A DNA stretch of 45,633 bases from an uncultured Eubacteriales bacterium (GCA_900316455.1 ONCX01000017.1:1-45633), one strand, 5' to 3'; shown: positions 32,187 to 40,338, numbered from the stretch's first letter. Notes: generated from the letters alone by a model not told the origin. Numbers and translations: made by a program.

Positions 32187-33323
32187 TTGAAGGGAAACAG
32201 ACAGATAGGTCTTGACGGCAGAATATTTATCAATGACTGCCTCAGCGACGGAATATTTTTTGTTTACAGCATTATACTCAGCGGCATTCTCGGAGCAACA
32301 GGAGATATTATGAAGCTCCTCGGCAAGAGCAGCGCGACTATGGATTCACTCACCAACGGTCTTATCATTATGGATCTTGCCTGCTGTCTCGGACTTGTGC
32401 TGGTTTCGTATTACATCTACTTCATGAACTGCGGTGAAAACATGCCCAGATTCGGAGTTAAACCGCTAATTTACCTTGAATACGTCAGGCTGGCTTACTA
32501 TGGTATGCTTATTTATGATATATTGTACCGCTTTTCTGACGAAATACTCCACAGCGGAAGATATCCGGTTTCTATGTCAATATTCTACGCCGTGTATTTA
32601 GGTTGGCTTATCGCTTGCGCGTTCGCCGCAATGTTTATACTTACCGTACTGAATCAGAATATGATACGCAGAAGCTATTCTTTTTCGTTCAAGATGCTCG
32701 CGCTTATAGGTCTTGCTATAAACATCGCATTGCCGCTTGTCTTCTTTATAACAAGAATATGGGTAAAGGGCGGAGGCGACGGTTTCTACAGTTCAGGAGT
32801 ATGTGATTTTATCAGACTTGGCATTGCCCCGATCTTCTACGCCGCTCTTTGGTTCCTTTTCTTAAACGCTATAGATCAGATAGACAGGGTATTCAATGAG
32901 GTAGACAACGCTATAAGAGACAAGAATTACCGCATTGAATTTGACAATGACGATGAATCCAGACCTAAGAAGAAAAAGAAAACCGACAAACCTGATCAAA
33001 GCCAGAAGGACAAGTCCGCAAAGAAATCAAAATCCAAAAAGAAGAAAAAGAAGACCGGCTCAAAATCAAAGGCGGATTCTAAACTGACTGATACCGCCGT
33101 CGTGGAAACACAGGCTTCTTCCGAAATACAACCCGAAGCGTCAGATTCTATCGGCGAAATTCAGGAGACTGAGCAACAGGATGATATCGGCGGCGTAGTG
33201 GATATCAACCAGTTCTTTAATAACCAGAAGAACGACTCACCGTCCGATGAAGCAAATACCTCCGAAAGCGAAGTTACGGTTTCCGACGAAAACCAGACCG
33301 CCGAGAGCGCGGATAACAAATAA
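32187..33323 (+). CDS. polytopic membrane protein with lysine-rich then acidic tail
   Basis: This encodes 378 residues from TTG 32187; GAGGAATGA lies upstream, and the ATG inside it reads a short dead frame. About six membrane spans occupy residues 18-240 (for example IIMDLACCLGLVLVSYYIYF and AACAFAAMFILTVL-like helices). The cytoplasmic tail from about 250 has a lysine block (PKKKKKTDKPDQ, then SKSKKKKKKTGSKSK) followed by an acidic Glu/Asp/Ser/Thr-rich end. No known family. The next gene starts 6 nt after the stop, so the two are translationally close. The tail composition suggests a disordered interaction arm. Confidence 0.8.
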   Translation: MKGNRQIGLDGRIFINDCLSDGIFFVYSIILSGILGATGDIMKLLGKSSATMDSLTNGLIIMDLACCLGLVLVSYYIYFMNCGENMPRFGVKPLIYLEYVRLAYYGMLIYDILYRFSDEILHSGRYPVSMSIFYAVYLGWLIACAFAAMFILTVLNQNMIRRSYSFSFKMLALIGLAINIALPLVFFITRIWVKGGGDGFYSSGVCDFIRLGIAPIFYAALWFLFLNAIDQIDRVFNEVDNAIRDKNYRIEFDNDDESRPKKKKKTDKPDQSQKDKSAKKSKSKKKKKKTGSKSKADSKLTDTAVVETQASSEIQPEASDSIGEIQETEQQDDIGGVVDINQFFNNQKNDSPSDEANTSESEVTVSDENQTAESADNK

Positions 33324-33329
33324 TAAGCT

Positions 33330-34901
33330 ATGGAAAATAATTACAGTAATATTATCGCGCCTTCCGACGGCGTGCGAAGATTTCTCTGCAAAACGTCAGT
33401 GCTTGTGGCAAGTATTATGTCGGTTGTTTTCTGCGTCTGCGCGTTCCGCATGAATATGCTTGAGGCAAATGCGCTCGGCGGCTCGCTGCGCAGCTCCATG
33501 CTGTACGCCGCCTATATTATGCTGCCGCTGGGTTTGCTTACAGCTGCAATATTCGCCAGAATAAAAGCGATGGGACTTGCTTTCAGCATGATAAGCCTGC
33601 TTGTCGCTATGACTTCAGCATTTATGCTCCTGCTCAATTCCCTTGCTTCTCTTTTGAGGGAAAGCAGAATGCTCGGTATTTCGGGCAGTTTGCTGGAGTT
33701 CCTGACATTTGGCGCTTTTTTCGCCCTGTTGGTAAATCTTGTCATGTCATGCATGGAATTCAGACTTCAGCCAGTTATCGGTCTTATAGGAGCCCTTGCG
33801 GCGGCTTGCGCGATGATCCTGACCTCAACGAGAACAATACTCTCATTCAGCGCGTTGAGCTTTGCATGGAAGCCTGAGTTTGAGTGGTCAAATCTCGGCA
33901 AACTTGTGGATACGGACAAGCTCCGTTATCATGCCGGATGGATTTTCAGGAGCATTCCCAAAGCCAACGCCGACGCCTTGCACAATATGTTTGAACTGAG
34001 GCTTTATGAAAGAGTGTCGGCATGTTTGTTTTACGGCGTGCTAATAATGATTTTTCTCAAATATAAAAAAGAGATGAAAGCTTTCAATAAGCTTCTTGCT
34101 CATGCGGGCGAATATGTCGATATCCCCACGGCGAGGATATACCGGAACATTTTCGGCTCCGGAGCAAGAAATGACGGCGAACCTGCCGAGGATAGATCCG
34201 TAAGACATTCCGGAAGCTCCCTTCAGACACGTCTCAGAGCCCTATCAAATATGACCCGCGCCAGAGAACAGGGAATGGACATCACAGAAATGGCTGACGA
34301 TTATGACGCTCACAGAGCCTCTGAAAATAAGGAATTTGATTATACTCCGGACAATCGGTTGGAATATTCCGACGAAGATGAGCTTACCGAGGAAGAGCGC
34401 TTTATAATGGAGCGAAGAAAACTCCTGAAACGTTCCGACGGCAATTCCGGGAGAAACGTGAATCGCCGCCGTCCGGAGGAATTCCGTGACGAAGAGCGCA
34501 GAAGCCGCAGACAGCCGGAGGAATTCCGTGACGAAGAGCGCAAAAGCCGCAGGCAGCCAGAGGAATCCGGTTATGAAGAGCGCAGAAGCCGCAGGCAGCC
34601 CGAGCAATTCCGTAATGAAGAACACAGAAGCCGCAGACAGCCGGAGGAATCCGGTTATGAAGAGCGTAGAAGCCGCAGACAGCCGGAGAAATCCGGTTAT
34701 GAAGAACGCAGAAGCCGTAGGCAGCCGGAAGAATCCGGTTATGAAGAGCGCAGAAGCCGCAGGCAGCCGGTCAGAGAACTGACCGATCAGGAAAAATACA
34801 TCATGGAGGAACGCCGCAAAAGACAAAGCAGAATGAATCCTGATGGCTCGGACGGACGCACATACCGGACACGCGGCGGAAATCGACCGGAACGATACTG
34901 A
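33330..34901 (+). CDS. polytopic membrane protein with 14-residue arginine/glutamate repeats
   Basis: This encodes 523 residues from ATG 33330. About six membrane spans lie in residues 22-262. The cytoplasmic tail (about 270-523) is charged; residues 379-476 are seven copies of a 14-residue unit near RRQPEESGYEERRS, with a partial eighth copy. Before and after the repeats occur two similar pieces, EEERFIMERRKLLKR and DQEKYIMEERRKRQS, so the repeats seem inserted between two copies of a short helix motif. No known family. It follows the previous membrane gene by 6 nt. Confidence 0.8.
   Translation: MENNYSNIIAPSDGVRRFLCKTSVLVASIMSVVFCVCAFRMNMLEANALGGSLRSSMLYAAYIMLPLGLLTAAIFARIKAMGLAFSMISLLVAMTSAFMLLLNSLASLLRESRMLGISGSLLEFLTFGAFFALLVNLVMSCMEFRLQPVIGLIGALAAACAMILTSTRTILSFSALSFAWKPEFEWSNLGKLVDTDKLRYHAGWIFRSIPKANADALHNMFELRLYERVSACLFYGVLIMIFLKYKKEMKAFNKLLAHAGEYVDIPTARIYRNIFGSGARNDGEPAEDRSVRHSGSSLQTRLRALSNMTRAREQGMDITEMADDYDAHRASENKEFDYTPDNRLEYSDEDELTEEERFIMERRKLLKRSDGNSGRNVNRRRPEEFRDEERRSRRQPEEFRDEERKSRRQPEESGYEERRSRRQPEQFRNEEHRSRRQPEESGYEERRSRRQPEKSGYEERRSRRQPEESGYEERRSRRQPVRELTDQEKYIMEERRKRQSRMNPDGSDGRTYRTRGGNRPERY
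34464..34769 (+). repeat. 42-bp tandem coding repeat
   Basis: Seven full 42-bp units (34464-34757) and a partial eighth encode the 14-residue repeat. Units differ mainly in codons 6-9 (FRDE, SGYE or FRNE) and a few third positions, pointing to unit gain and loss. Confidence 0.88.
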
Positions 34902-34959
34902 AGGATCATGTTGTTATAACTTAACATTTGAACACATTCAATTTTATTAAAAAAAACGG

Positions 34960-34988
34960 TTGAAAAAAAAAAAGAGATATGTTAAAAT
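34960..34988 (+). promoter_or_regulatory. promoter of the two-span membrane protein gene
   Basis: TTGAAA (34960-34965) and TAAAAT (34983-34988) have a 17-nt, A-rich spacer, about 35 nt before the GTG start. Confidence 0.65.
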
Positions 34989-35028
34989 ATCACAGTGATA
35001 TTACCTTGATAGAAAGGAACGATGCCTT

Positions 35029-35436
35029 GTGAATACCACAAATGTTGCTGAAAAAATAGAAAGCAAGCCGGAAAATGTGGAAATAAAAATGCCCGAAGAA
35101 AAGAGTATAGACAAGAATCTCGACAACAGACAGAATCTTCTTATAATGACTTTAGCTTCGCTTCTCATTATGTTCACGGCTGTAGGACTGATTTACTATA
35201 ATATCAGAACCAATCCGGAAATCGTGCATGAGAATGATCAGACGTCTGAGGTTACCACAAACGAAGGCTTTGTAAACCCCAACTCGATGCAGCAGCTTGA
35301 AAATGATACGTCAAATATCACCATGAAGCCCGCTGAAAATTCAGGAATCTTTATTGCCTGCGGAGTTGTTTTCATGATTGTAATGGCAGGAGCATTTGTT
35401 TTTGTCAAGGTAGCCGAGCATAAAGAGGATAACTGA
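35029..35436 (+). CDS. two-span membrane protein of the low-complexity cluster
   Basis: This encodes 135 residues from GTG 35029 (AAAGGA ten bases upstream). A charged N terminus (1-35) precedes the first membrane span (about 37-57, LLIMTLASLLIMFTAVGLIYY), an acidic Asn/Thr/Glu-rich loop (60-105), and a second span (about 106-127) with a short charged end. Topology is probably N-in, loop out, C-in. No family recognised. It has its own promoter and shares a terminator with nothing else, but its size, location and composition link it to the preceding three genes. Confidence 0.75.
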   Translation: MNTTNVAEKIESKPENVEIKMPEEKSIDKNLDNRQNLLIMTLASLLIMFTAVGLIYYNIRTNPEIVHENDQTSEVTTNEGFVNPNSMQQLENDTSNITMKPAENSGIFIACGVVFMIVMAGAFVFVKVAEHKEDN

Positions 35437-35446
35437 CGCCGTAAAT

Positions 35447-35497
35447 AAACGCGCTGCACAGATTTTATTTTTGATCCATGCAGCGCGTTTTTTGTTT
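35447..35497 (+). terminator. intrinsic terminator, convergent between the membrane gene and dusB
   Basis: Arms 35447-35458 and 35479-35490 form a 12-bp stem followed by a T-rich run. Its A-rich 5' flank lets it also stop the minus-strand dusB transcript. Confidence 0.88.
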
Positions 35498-36481
35498 TTA
35501 TATTTCTTCGGTCATTTCCAATGCCGAAATAAGAGCCTGTTTTGTCAGCTCTCTCATATCGCTGAGTTCACGCAGCTCACCGCACATAACGCGCAGTCTC
35601 GCGGCGCCCTTTATTCCCCTCATGTACCAAGCGGTATGCTTGCGGGCTTCACGCATTCCGATATTTTCGCCCTTGTACCGGCACAGCGTTTCTATATGCC
35701 GGTTCATCACAGCCATTCTCTCATATATTCCAGGCGGTGAAACAGGGCGTTCAAGGTCATATTGCGAATTTATCTCACGGAATATCCACGGGTTTCCGAG
35801 TGCGCCTCTGCCCACCATAACCAGATCGCAACCCGTCTGCTCCATCATTTTCATTGCGTCCTTCGCCGAATAAATATCTCCGTTGCCTATGACGGGAACA
35901 GAAACGGCATTCCTGACAGCGGCAATTATATCCCAGTCGGCGGGAGGCGCGTACATCTGTTCGCGTGTGCGCCCGTGAACCGTGATAAGACTTGCGCCGG
36001 CAGATTCGCATGCCTTTGCCACCTCTACCGCGTTCACGCTCGATGAATCCCAGCCCTTGCGTATTTTTACCGTCACCGGAATGTCAACGGCGCCCGCGAC
36101 CGCTTCCACTATTCTTCCGCAGAGCGCGGGATCCCTCATGAGTGCGCTTCCGCTGTGATTTCCCGCTATTTTAGGGGCGGGACAGCCCATGTTTATGTCT
36201 ATCGCTGCAGGATAATGCTGCGCGGCAATTTTCGCCGCCTTCGCCATTACGTCAGGCTCGTAGCCGAAGAGCTGAATTGCCATGGGACGTTCCTTTTCAG
36301 AAATGGCAAGCAGCGCGGAGGTTTTGCGGTCGCTCATTATGAGTCCCTTGGCGCTTACCATCTCGCTTGTGCAATAAGCCGCGCCGTATCCCATGCAAAG
36401 CTCGCGGAAAGCGCGATCCGTGACTCCCGCCATTGGCGCGAGAACAGCCTTTCCGTTTATTTCTGTGTTTCCGAGTTTCAT
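35498..36481 (-). CDS. dusB: tRNA-dihydrouridine synthase (DusB type)
   Basis: This encodes 327 residues. APMAGVTDRAFRELC at the N terminus, IDINMGCPAPKIAGNHSGSALM with the catalytic cysteine in MGCP, VTVKIRKGWD, LITVHGRTREQ and VPVIGNGDIYS plus MVGRGALGNPWIF are the DusB hallmarks, an FMN-dependent enzyme reducing uridine in the D-loop of tRNA. The start is 30 nt from the divergent HAD gene, so its promoter must lie within or near that gene. Confidence 0.95.
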   Translation of the reverse strand: MKLGNTEINGKAVLAPMAGVTDRAFRELCMGYGAAYCTSEMVSAKGLIMSDRKTSALLAISEKERPMAIQLFGYEPDVMAKAAKIAAQHYPAAIDINMGCPAPKIAGNHSGSALMRDPALCGRIVEAVAGAVDIPVTVKIRKGWDSSSVNAVEVAKACESAGASLITVHGRTREQMYAPPADWDIIAAVRNAVSVPVIGNGDIYSAKDAMKMMEQTGCDLVMVGRGALGNPWIFREINSQYDLERPVSPPGIYERMAVMNRHIETLCRYKGENIGMREARKHTAWYMRGIKGAARLRVMCGELRELSDMRELTKQALISALEMTEEI

Positions 36482-36511
36482 AAATAATAACAGTCCTTGG
36501 AGTGATTTTTT

Positions 36512-37345
36512 TTGAATACAATGGTTATTTCAGATCTTGACGGCACGCTGCTCAATTCAGACGTGCGTCTGTCCGAATTCACCGTTAACGCTCTTAATTC
36601 CCTCATACGCAGAGGAGTGAATTTTACTTATGCCACCGCGCGCTCGCTCAATTCGGCAATGAAGCTGACAAGCGAGCTTACGCTTTCGCTGCCTGTGATA
36701 ACCTATAACGGAGCCTGCATCAAAAGCCCTGAAACCGGCGAAATTATCGAAATACAAGGGCTTGACGAGGATCAGGTCGATCTCATAAGAGAGACTCTTG
36801 ATAAATTCGGAGTCAGTCCTCTTGTGTACACATACCTTGACGGAGAGGAAAAGGTGCTGTGGCAGCGCGGCACGGAAAGCGCAGGAATGCAGAATTACCT
36901 CGATTCACGCAGGGAGGACGGGAGAATGCTTCCGGTTGACAGCTTTGACGACCTCTTTTGCGGTGAAATATTCTATGTCACTTGTATCGAGGACACCGAC
37001 GAACTGCTCTCCCCGCTTCTTGCCGATCTTACCTCGGAGGAATCGCTCAACTGCATTCTGCAAAGGGATATATACGGTCCCGAATACTATTGGCTTGAAA
37101 TTATGGACTACCGCGTAAGCAAGGCGCACGCCCTCGACACCATCAAGAAGCTTACCGGAATGGACAGGATAATTTCATTCGGGGATTCGATAAACGACGT
37201 GCCGCTGTTTGAGGTCTCCGATGAGTGCTATGCGGTGGAAAACGCGGTGGAGCCGCTTAAAAGAGTCGCGGATGACGTTATAGGATCAAATGATGACGAC
37301 AGCGTTGCAAAGTGGCTTATTGAAAATTTCAATCGTTTAGTTTAA
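36512..37345 (+). CDS. Cof-type HAD-superfamily hydrolase
   Basis: This encodes 277 residues. Motif I DLDGTL has the nucleophile Asp9, motif II is TYATARS, motif III Lys is near RVSKAHAL, and motif IV GDSINDVPLFE is complete. The cap is the C2 type of Cof/YbjI phosphatases, which act on sugar phosphates or cofactors such as FMN or PLP. TTG 36512 is chosen because GGAGTGA lies seven bases upstream; ATG 36521 is too far away. Its last 17 nt overlap the end of the convergent tagF-like gene. Confidence 0.92.
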   Translation: MNTMVISDLDGTLLNSDVRLSEFTVNALNSLIRRGVNFTYATARSLNSAMKLTSELTLSLPVITYNGACIKSPETGEIIEIQGLDEDQVDLIRETLDKFGVSPLVYTYLDGEEKVLWQRGTESAGMQNYLDSRREDGRMLPVDSFDDLFCGEIFYVTCIEDTDELLSPLLADLTSEESLNCILQRDIYGPEYYWLEIMDYRVSKAHALDTIKKLTGMDRIISFGDSINDVPLFEVSDECYAVENAVEPLKRVADDVIGSNDDDSVAKWLIENFNRLV

Positions 37346-38450
37346 GCGCAAGCCTTACTATTTTTTCTGTGGAATGTCCGTCGCAGCCTCCGCACAGCAT
37401 TTTTTTGACCAGCGCAATGTCTGCGTCCGAAGCCTTTTCGCTTATTACGGCGTCTGCAAGGGCTTCCGGAGCCGAAAAGGAAACATTCGGGAAAACCTCG
37501 GCAGGATTTACATTGATTCCGCATTCGGCTGAATACCGCTCCGTATCCGGAATGAAGAAGTATACCGGCTTATCGAGCAGCGCGGCTTCGGCAGCAGCGC
37601 CCGAATAGTCCGAAATAACCGCGTCCGACAGAATTATCGCCTGTTCCGTAGTGAATTTCTTATCTGTTATTGCGTTTTTTCCGCTGATAACCGTATGCCG
37701 GTCAAGCGGATGAAGTTTAGCCACAAGCACGTATCTTTCGCAGTCGAAGCCGTTTATCATATCGTCGCAGTCAATGGGATAGTCTCGGCGCATGGTAGGC
37801 AGCCAGACCGCGATTTTTTTTCCCCTTGCCTGAGGATATTCGTCATAGAAGCGCTCGCGCAGCTCATTGTATTGACCCGCTGAGTCAAGAAGTCTGTCGG
37901 CGACGGGAGTTCCGAGCGGGAGTATTTTTTCGATAGGCGTGTTCATAGCCTCCGCGAAGAACTGCCTCATGTATTCGCTGCCGACGGCAACAAGGTCATA
38001 TCCCTTGTGCATATCCATTATTCCGGCGATATCTGATGCAGTGCCTTCCGGCATATCAACAGTCTGCCAGCCGAATTTCTTGACTGCGACCATGGAATGC
38101 CATATCTGTACGACGCGGAGCTGCTTCTTGTGACGCAGCACGGATATCGGAATGCAATAGCTCTCTGTAAAGCAAAGCCTCGCGCCGGCGAGAGCCTTCA
38201 TCTGCCTGAGCATGAGTAGCGCATAGGAAAGTCCCATTTCGCTTTTGAGTCCGAGACGACAGTAGAACTCGCATTTGGTAGATGGCGATACCCTTTGCAG
38301 CTCGTCCCGCAGCAGGAGAAAATTTTCCGAGGGTTTATCCGACTGTCGGCTGAGGAATACCGCCTTGTCACCCACGGGCGTGAATAGCTTCATAAAGAAA
38401 TAAATAAATCTCATTCCGTATTTGAGCAAAATAAAAATCAATTTCTTCAT
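37329..38450 (-). CDS. CDP-glycerol glycerophosphotransferase (TagF-like) family protein
   Basis: This encodes 373 residues from ATG 38450 (AAAGGA twelve bases upstream). The frame is open to 38531, but the extra 27 residues lie in AT-rich sequence lacking a ribosome binding site. A hydrophobic N terminus may bind the membrane. HSMVAVKKFGWQT, LPLGTPVADRLL, VWLPTMRRDYP, LVAKLHPLDRH and SDAVISDYSGAAAEAALLDKPVYFF are the nucleotide-glycerol transferase blocks. The family builds teichoic acid or similar glycerol-phosphate polymers. It stands alone with no other wall-polymer genes beside it. Confidence 0.88.
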   Translation of the reverse strand: MKKLIFILLKYGMRFIYFFMKLFTPVGDKAVFLSRQSDKPSENFLLLRDELQRVSPSTKCEFYCRLGLKSEMGLSYALLMLRQMKALAGARLCFTESYCIPISVLRHKKQLRVVQIWHSMVAVKKFGWQTVDMPEGTASDIAGIMDMHKGYDLVAVGSEYMRQFFAEAMNTPIEKILPLGTPVADRLLDSAGQYNELRERFYDEYPQARGKKIAVWLPTMRRDYPIDCDDMINGFDCERYVLVAKLHPLDRHTVISGKNAITDKKFTTEQAIILSDAVISDYSGAAAEAALLDKPVYFFIPDTERYSAECGINVNPAEVFPNVSFSAPEALADAVISEKASDADIALVKKMLCGGCDGHSTEKIVRLALKLND

Positions 38451-38524
38451 TAAGACTGACGATCCTTTCAAAAATAAAAAAGAATAGCAAACGATAAGCA
38501 GCAAAATAATGAACACATAATATC

Positions 38525-38559
38525 CATTCACTATCCACTATTCACCATTCACTATTCCA
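38525..38559. repeat. degenerate heptamer tandem repeat
   Basis: Five units of consensus YATTCAC lie head to tail between the tagF-like gene and tRNA-Leu. No frame is open across it. Confidence 0.7.
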
Positions 38560-38578
38560 AGCGGTAACACCCGCGCTT

Positions 38579-38665
38579 TGGTGCCGGTGACCGGGCTCGA
38601 ACCGGTACGATGTTGCCATCACGGGATTTTAAGTCCCGTGTGTCTGCCAATTCCACCACACCGGC
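38579..38665 (-). tRNA. tRNA-Leu (anticodon TAA)
   Basis: This is 87 nt with the CCA end encoded (38579-38581). The acceptor pairs GCCGGTG with CACCGGC, the anticodon stem is CGGGA/TCCCG with loop CTTAAAA, there is a long variable arm typical of leucine tRNA (GATGGCAACATC), and the T arm is ACCGG-TTCGAGC-CCGGT. It reads UUA and, by wobble, UUG codons. Confidence 0.97.
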
Positions 38666-38692
38666 AGATCGCGGATTGACTCCGTAAATTTA

Positions 38693-38721
38693 ATTATATC
38701 ATATAGTCTCCGCAAAATCAA
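38693..38721 (-). promoter_or_regulatory. promoter of tRNA-Leu
   Basis: On the minus strand TTGATT (38716-38721) and TATAAT (38693-38698) have a 17-nt spacer, about 28 nt before the mature 5' end. Confidence 0.8.
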
Positions 38722-38784
38722 GTTTTTTTATATTTTATTTTCATGTTATTTTAAAAAATTAATTACAGTGGTTTGTTACAAGGA

Positions 38785-39447
38785 TCATTCGGCGTATTCG
38801 CCGTTGTAATTCACAAGGACAGCGCTTACAACGCCGTTTATCGTGAGCAGCTTTTCGACAAAATCGCTGTCGGCAACCTTTGTATTGACCTCGACAATCG
38901 TTTCAATCCCGCCCTTTGACACAGCCTTATTCCTAACCCTGCCGCCGACGGATTTGAGCGACTTCTCCACGTCAGTGGAAGCTCCGTGCCTGTAACGCAC
39001 TATTATGAGATACATCTTGTCCTTCTTCTTTAGCGCGGACATGACAAAACACAGCGCGGCAATCACAAGCACGCAGATCAGAGCAAATAAGTATTGATGC
39101 GCACCTACAATTATTCCCATCGAAATAGCCCAGAAAAGATACATAATGTCTATCGGATCCTTGATTACCGTGCGGAAACGAATTATCGAAAGTGCGCCGA
39201 CCATTCCGAGCGAGAGGACGACGTTTGAACTGATCGTCATAATTATTACCGCCGTAATAACTACCATCAGGAGCAACGACATATTGAAGCTGCCGCTGTA
39301 CATCACTCCGCTGAATGTGATTTTATAAATAAAGAATATTATAAGACCTAAGGCAATAGCGACGCCAAGCGTAATAACGGCGTCCATTGGCGAAATGCTG
39401 CCAACCTGACTTAAAAATTTGCTTTTGAATACATCGCTGAAATTCAT
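38785..39447 (-). CDS. DUF4956 membrane protein
   Basis: This encodes 220 residues from ATG 39447, which shares its first base with the TAA stop of the upstream VTC gene. The open frame continues to 39522, but that part lies inside the VTC gene. Three to four membrane spans hold the family signature SLGMVGALSIIRFRTVIKDPIDIMYLFWAI; the C-terminal 85 residues are a soluble ferredoxin-like domain (YLIIVRYRHGASTDVEKSLK). DUF4956 proteins regularly accompany VTC-type polyphosphate polymerases and may form the membrane channel or anchor. That role is inference. Confidence 0.9.
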   Translation of the reverse strand: MNFSDVFKSKFLSQVGSISPMDAVITLGVAIALGLIIFFIYKITFSGVMYSGSFNMSLLLMVVITAVIIMTISSNVVLSLGMVGALSIIRFRTVIKDPIDIMYLFWAISMGIIVGAHQYLFALICVLVIAALCFVMSALKKKDKMYLIIVRYRHGASTDVEKSLKSVGGRVRNKAVSKGGIETIVEVNTKVADSDFVEKLLTINGVVSAVLVNYNGEYAE

Positions 39448-40187
39448 TAATAAACGTCCTTTCCGAATAAATTCGCCTGCGCTATGCAGCACATTGCATA
39501 CTTTGACTGTGACGACTGCCATCTTCCGAGAGGGCGCAGCATTTTCTTGATATAATCCGGCAGAAAATCGTCGTATTTCACTTCAAGAATCATGCAGCCT
39601 TCTTCATATGCGGGAACAGTGGGGAGTTCAGGGTCAAATATATCCTCCGAAGCAAGTCCCGCTCTCAGATTCATGTCGAATGTCATGCGGACATTCCCCT
39701 CTCCGCAAATGAACACCTCGCGGTCATAATCCACAACGACCCGCGGAGAAAGAATTTTCGCGGCGTTATCAATATACGCCATTCTGAGCGCTCCCCGCCT
39801 GCCGCCGTCGGAATTTGAAAATATAATGTCGCTTATAAAGTCAAAGTTGCCCTGTACAATACAGTTGTATTCGTCAATAGTAATTGTATCCGACACCTTT
39901 GAAATACAGCTGTCAAATTTGTCCTTGATCTCAAATTTGATTATTTCATCGCTGAAATCGTAAATACGTATGCGGTACTTGCGCCGCCTGTTCCAGCCGT
40001 CCATTTTCTGGTTGTAATCCGAGAGCATTATGTCGTCAAGATAGAGACTCCTGATGAAATATTTCCCGTTATCACCGTGCTCGTCGCGGCGCATGAACGC
40101 CATAGCGCGGCTTCTAAGCTCGTAGTAGTCGCGGAATGAGATAATGTATTTAAGTTCATGTCTCAGCCTGCGGTTTTTATACTGCAA
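39447..40187 (-). CDS. VTC-domain polyphosphate polymerase
   Basis: This encodes 246 residues from TTG 40187, preceded by GGAAGGTGA. RHELKYIIS opens the tunnel domain; RSLYLDD, YRIRIYDF, KFEIKDKFDSCISKV, RVVVDYDREVF and MILEVKYDDFLPDYIKKML carry the conserved basic and acidic residues that bind ATP, polyphosphate and metal in yeast Vtc4. Predicted to make polyphosphate from ATP. The DUF4956 partner overlaps its stop. A CotH-type protein, common in such loci, is absent here. Confidence 0.9.
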   Translation of the reverse strand: MQYKNRRLRHELKYIISFRDYYELRSRAMAFMRRDEHGDNGKYFIRSLYLDDIMLSDYNQKMDGWNRRRKYRIRIYDFSDEIIKFEIKDKFDSCISKVSDTITIDEYNCIVQGNFDFISDIIFSNSDGGRRGALRMAYIDNAAKILSPRVVVDYDREVFICGEGNVRMTFDMNLRAGLASEDIFDPELPTVPAYEEGCMILEVKYDDFLPDYIKKMLRPLGRWQSSQSKYAMCCIAQANLFGKDVY

Positions 40188-40219
40188 TTAATCACCTTCC
40201 AACCCCGCGTCGAAGATAC

Positions 40220-40233
40220 AATAGATATCTATT
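40220..40233. promoter_or_regulatory. 14-bp perfect palindrome at the transcription start of the VTC operon
   Basis: AATAGATATCTATT (40220-40233) is a perfect palindrome directly downstream of the -10 box, so it covers the predicted +1. It fits a repressor operator. Confidence 0.5.
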
Positions 40234-40261
40234 ATTTTAACATATAATGAAAAAAAGTCAA
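40234..40261 (-). promoter_or_regulatory. promoter of the VTC-DUF4956 operon
   Basis: On the minus strand TTGACT (40256-40261) and TAAAAT (40234-40239) have a 16-nt spacer. Confidence 0.65.
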
Positions 40262-40338
40262 TAAACCGTCAGCCTTTTTTAACACGCAGGTCAAAAATAT
40301 TTTTTTATCGGTTTTTCAATTGTAAAATCAAAATAATA

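Noticed and set aside
34464-34769. Regular 42-bp units looking like a CRISPR array
   Set aside because: Units are contiguous without unique spacers and keep an open frame within a membrane protein gene; they are a coding tandem repeat.
34245-34826. Long open frames on the opposite strand and in other frames across the 42-bp repeat
   Set aside because: They follow from the repeat periodicity (a multiple of three) and lack ribosome binding sites; only the membrane-protein frame continues into non-repeat sequence.
38451-38531. 27-residue N-terminal extension of the tagF-like protein
   Set aside because: AT-rich sequence with no ribosome binding site; the downstream ATG has AAAGGA.
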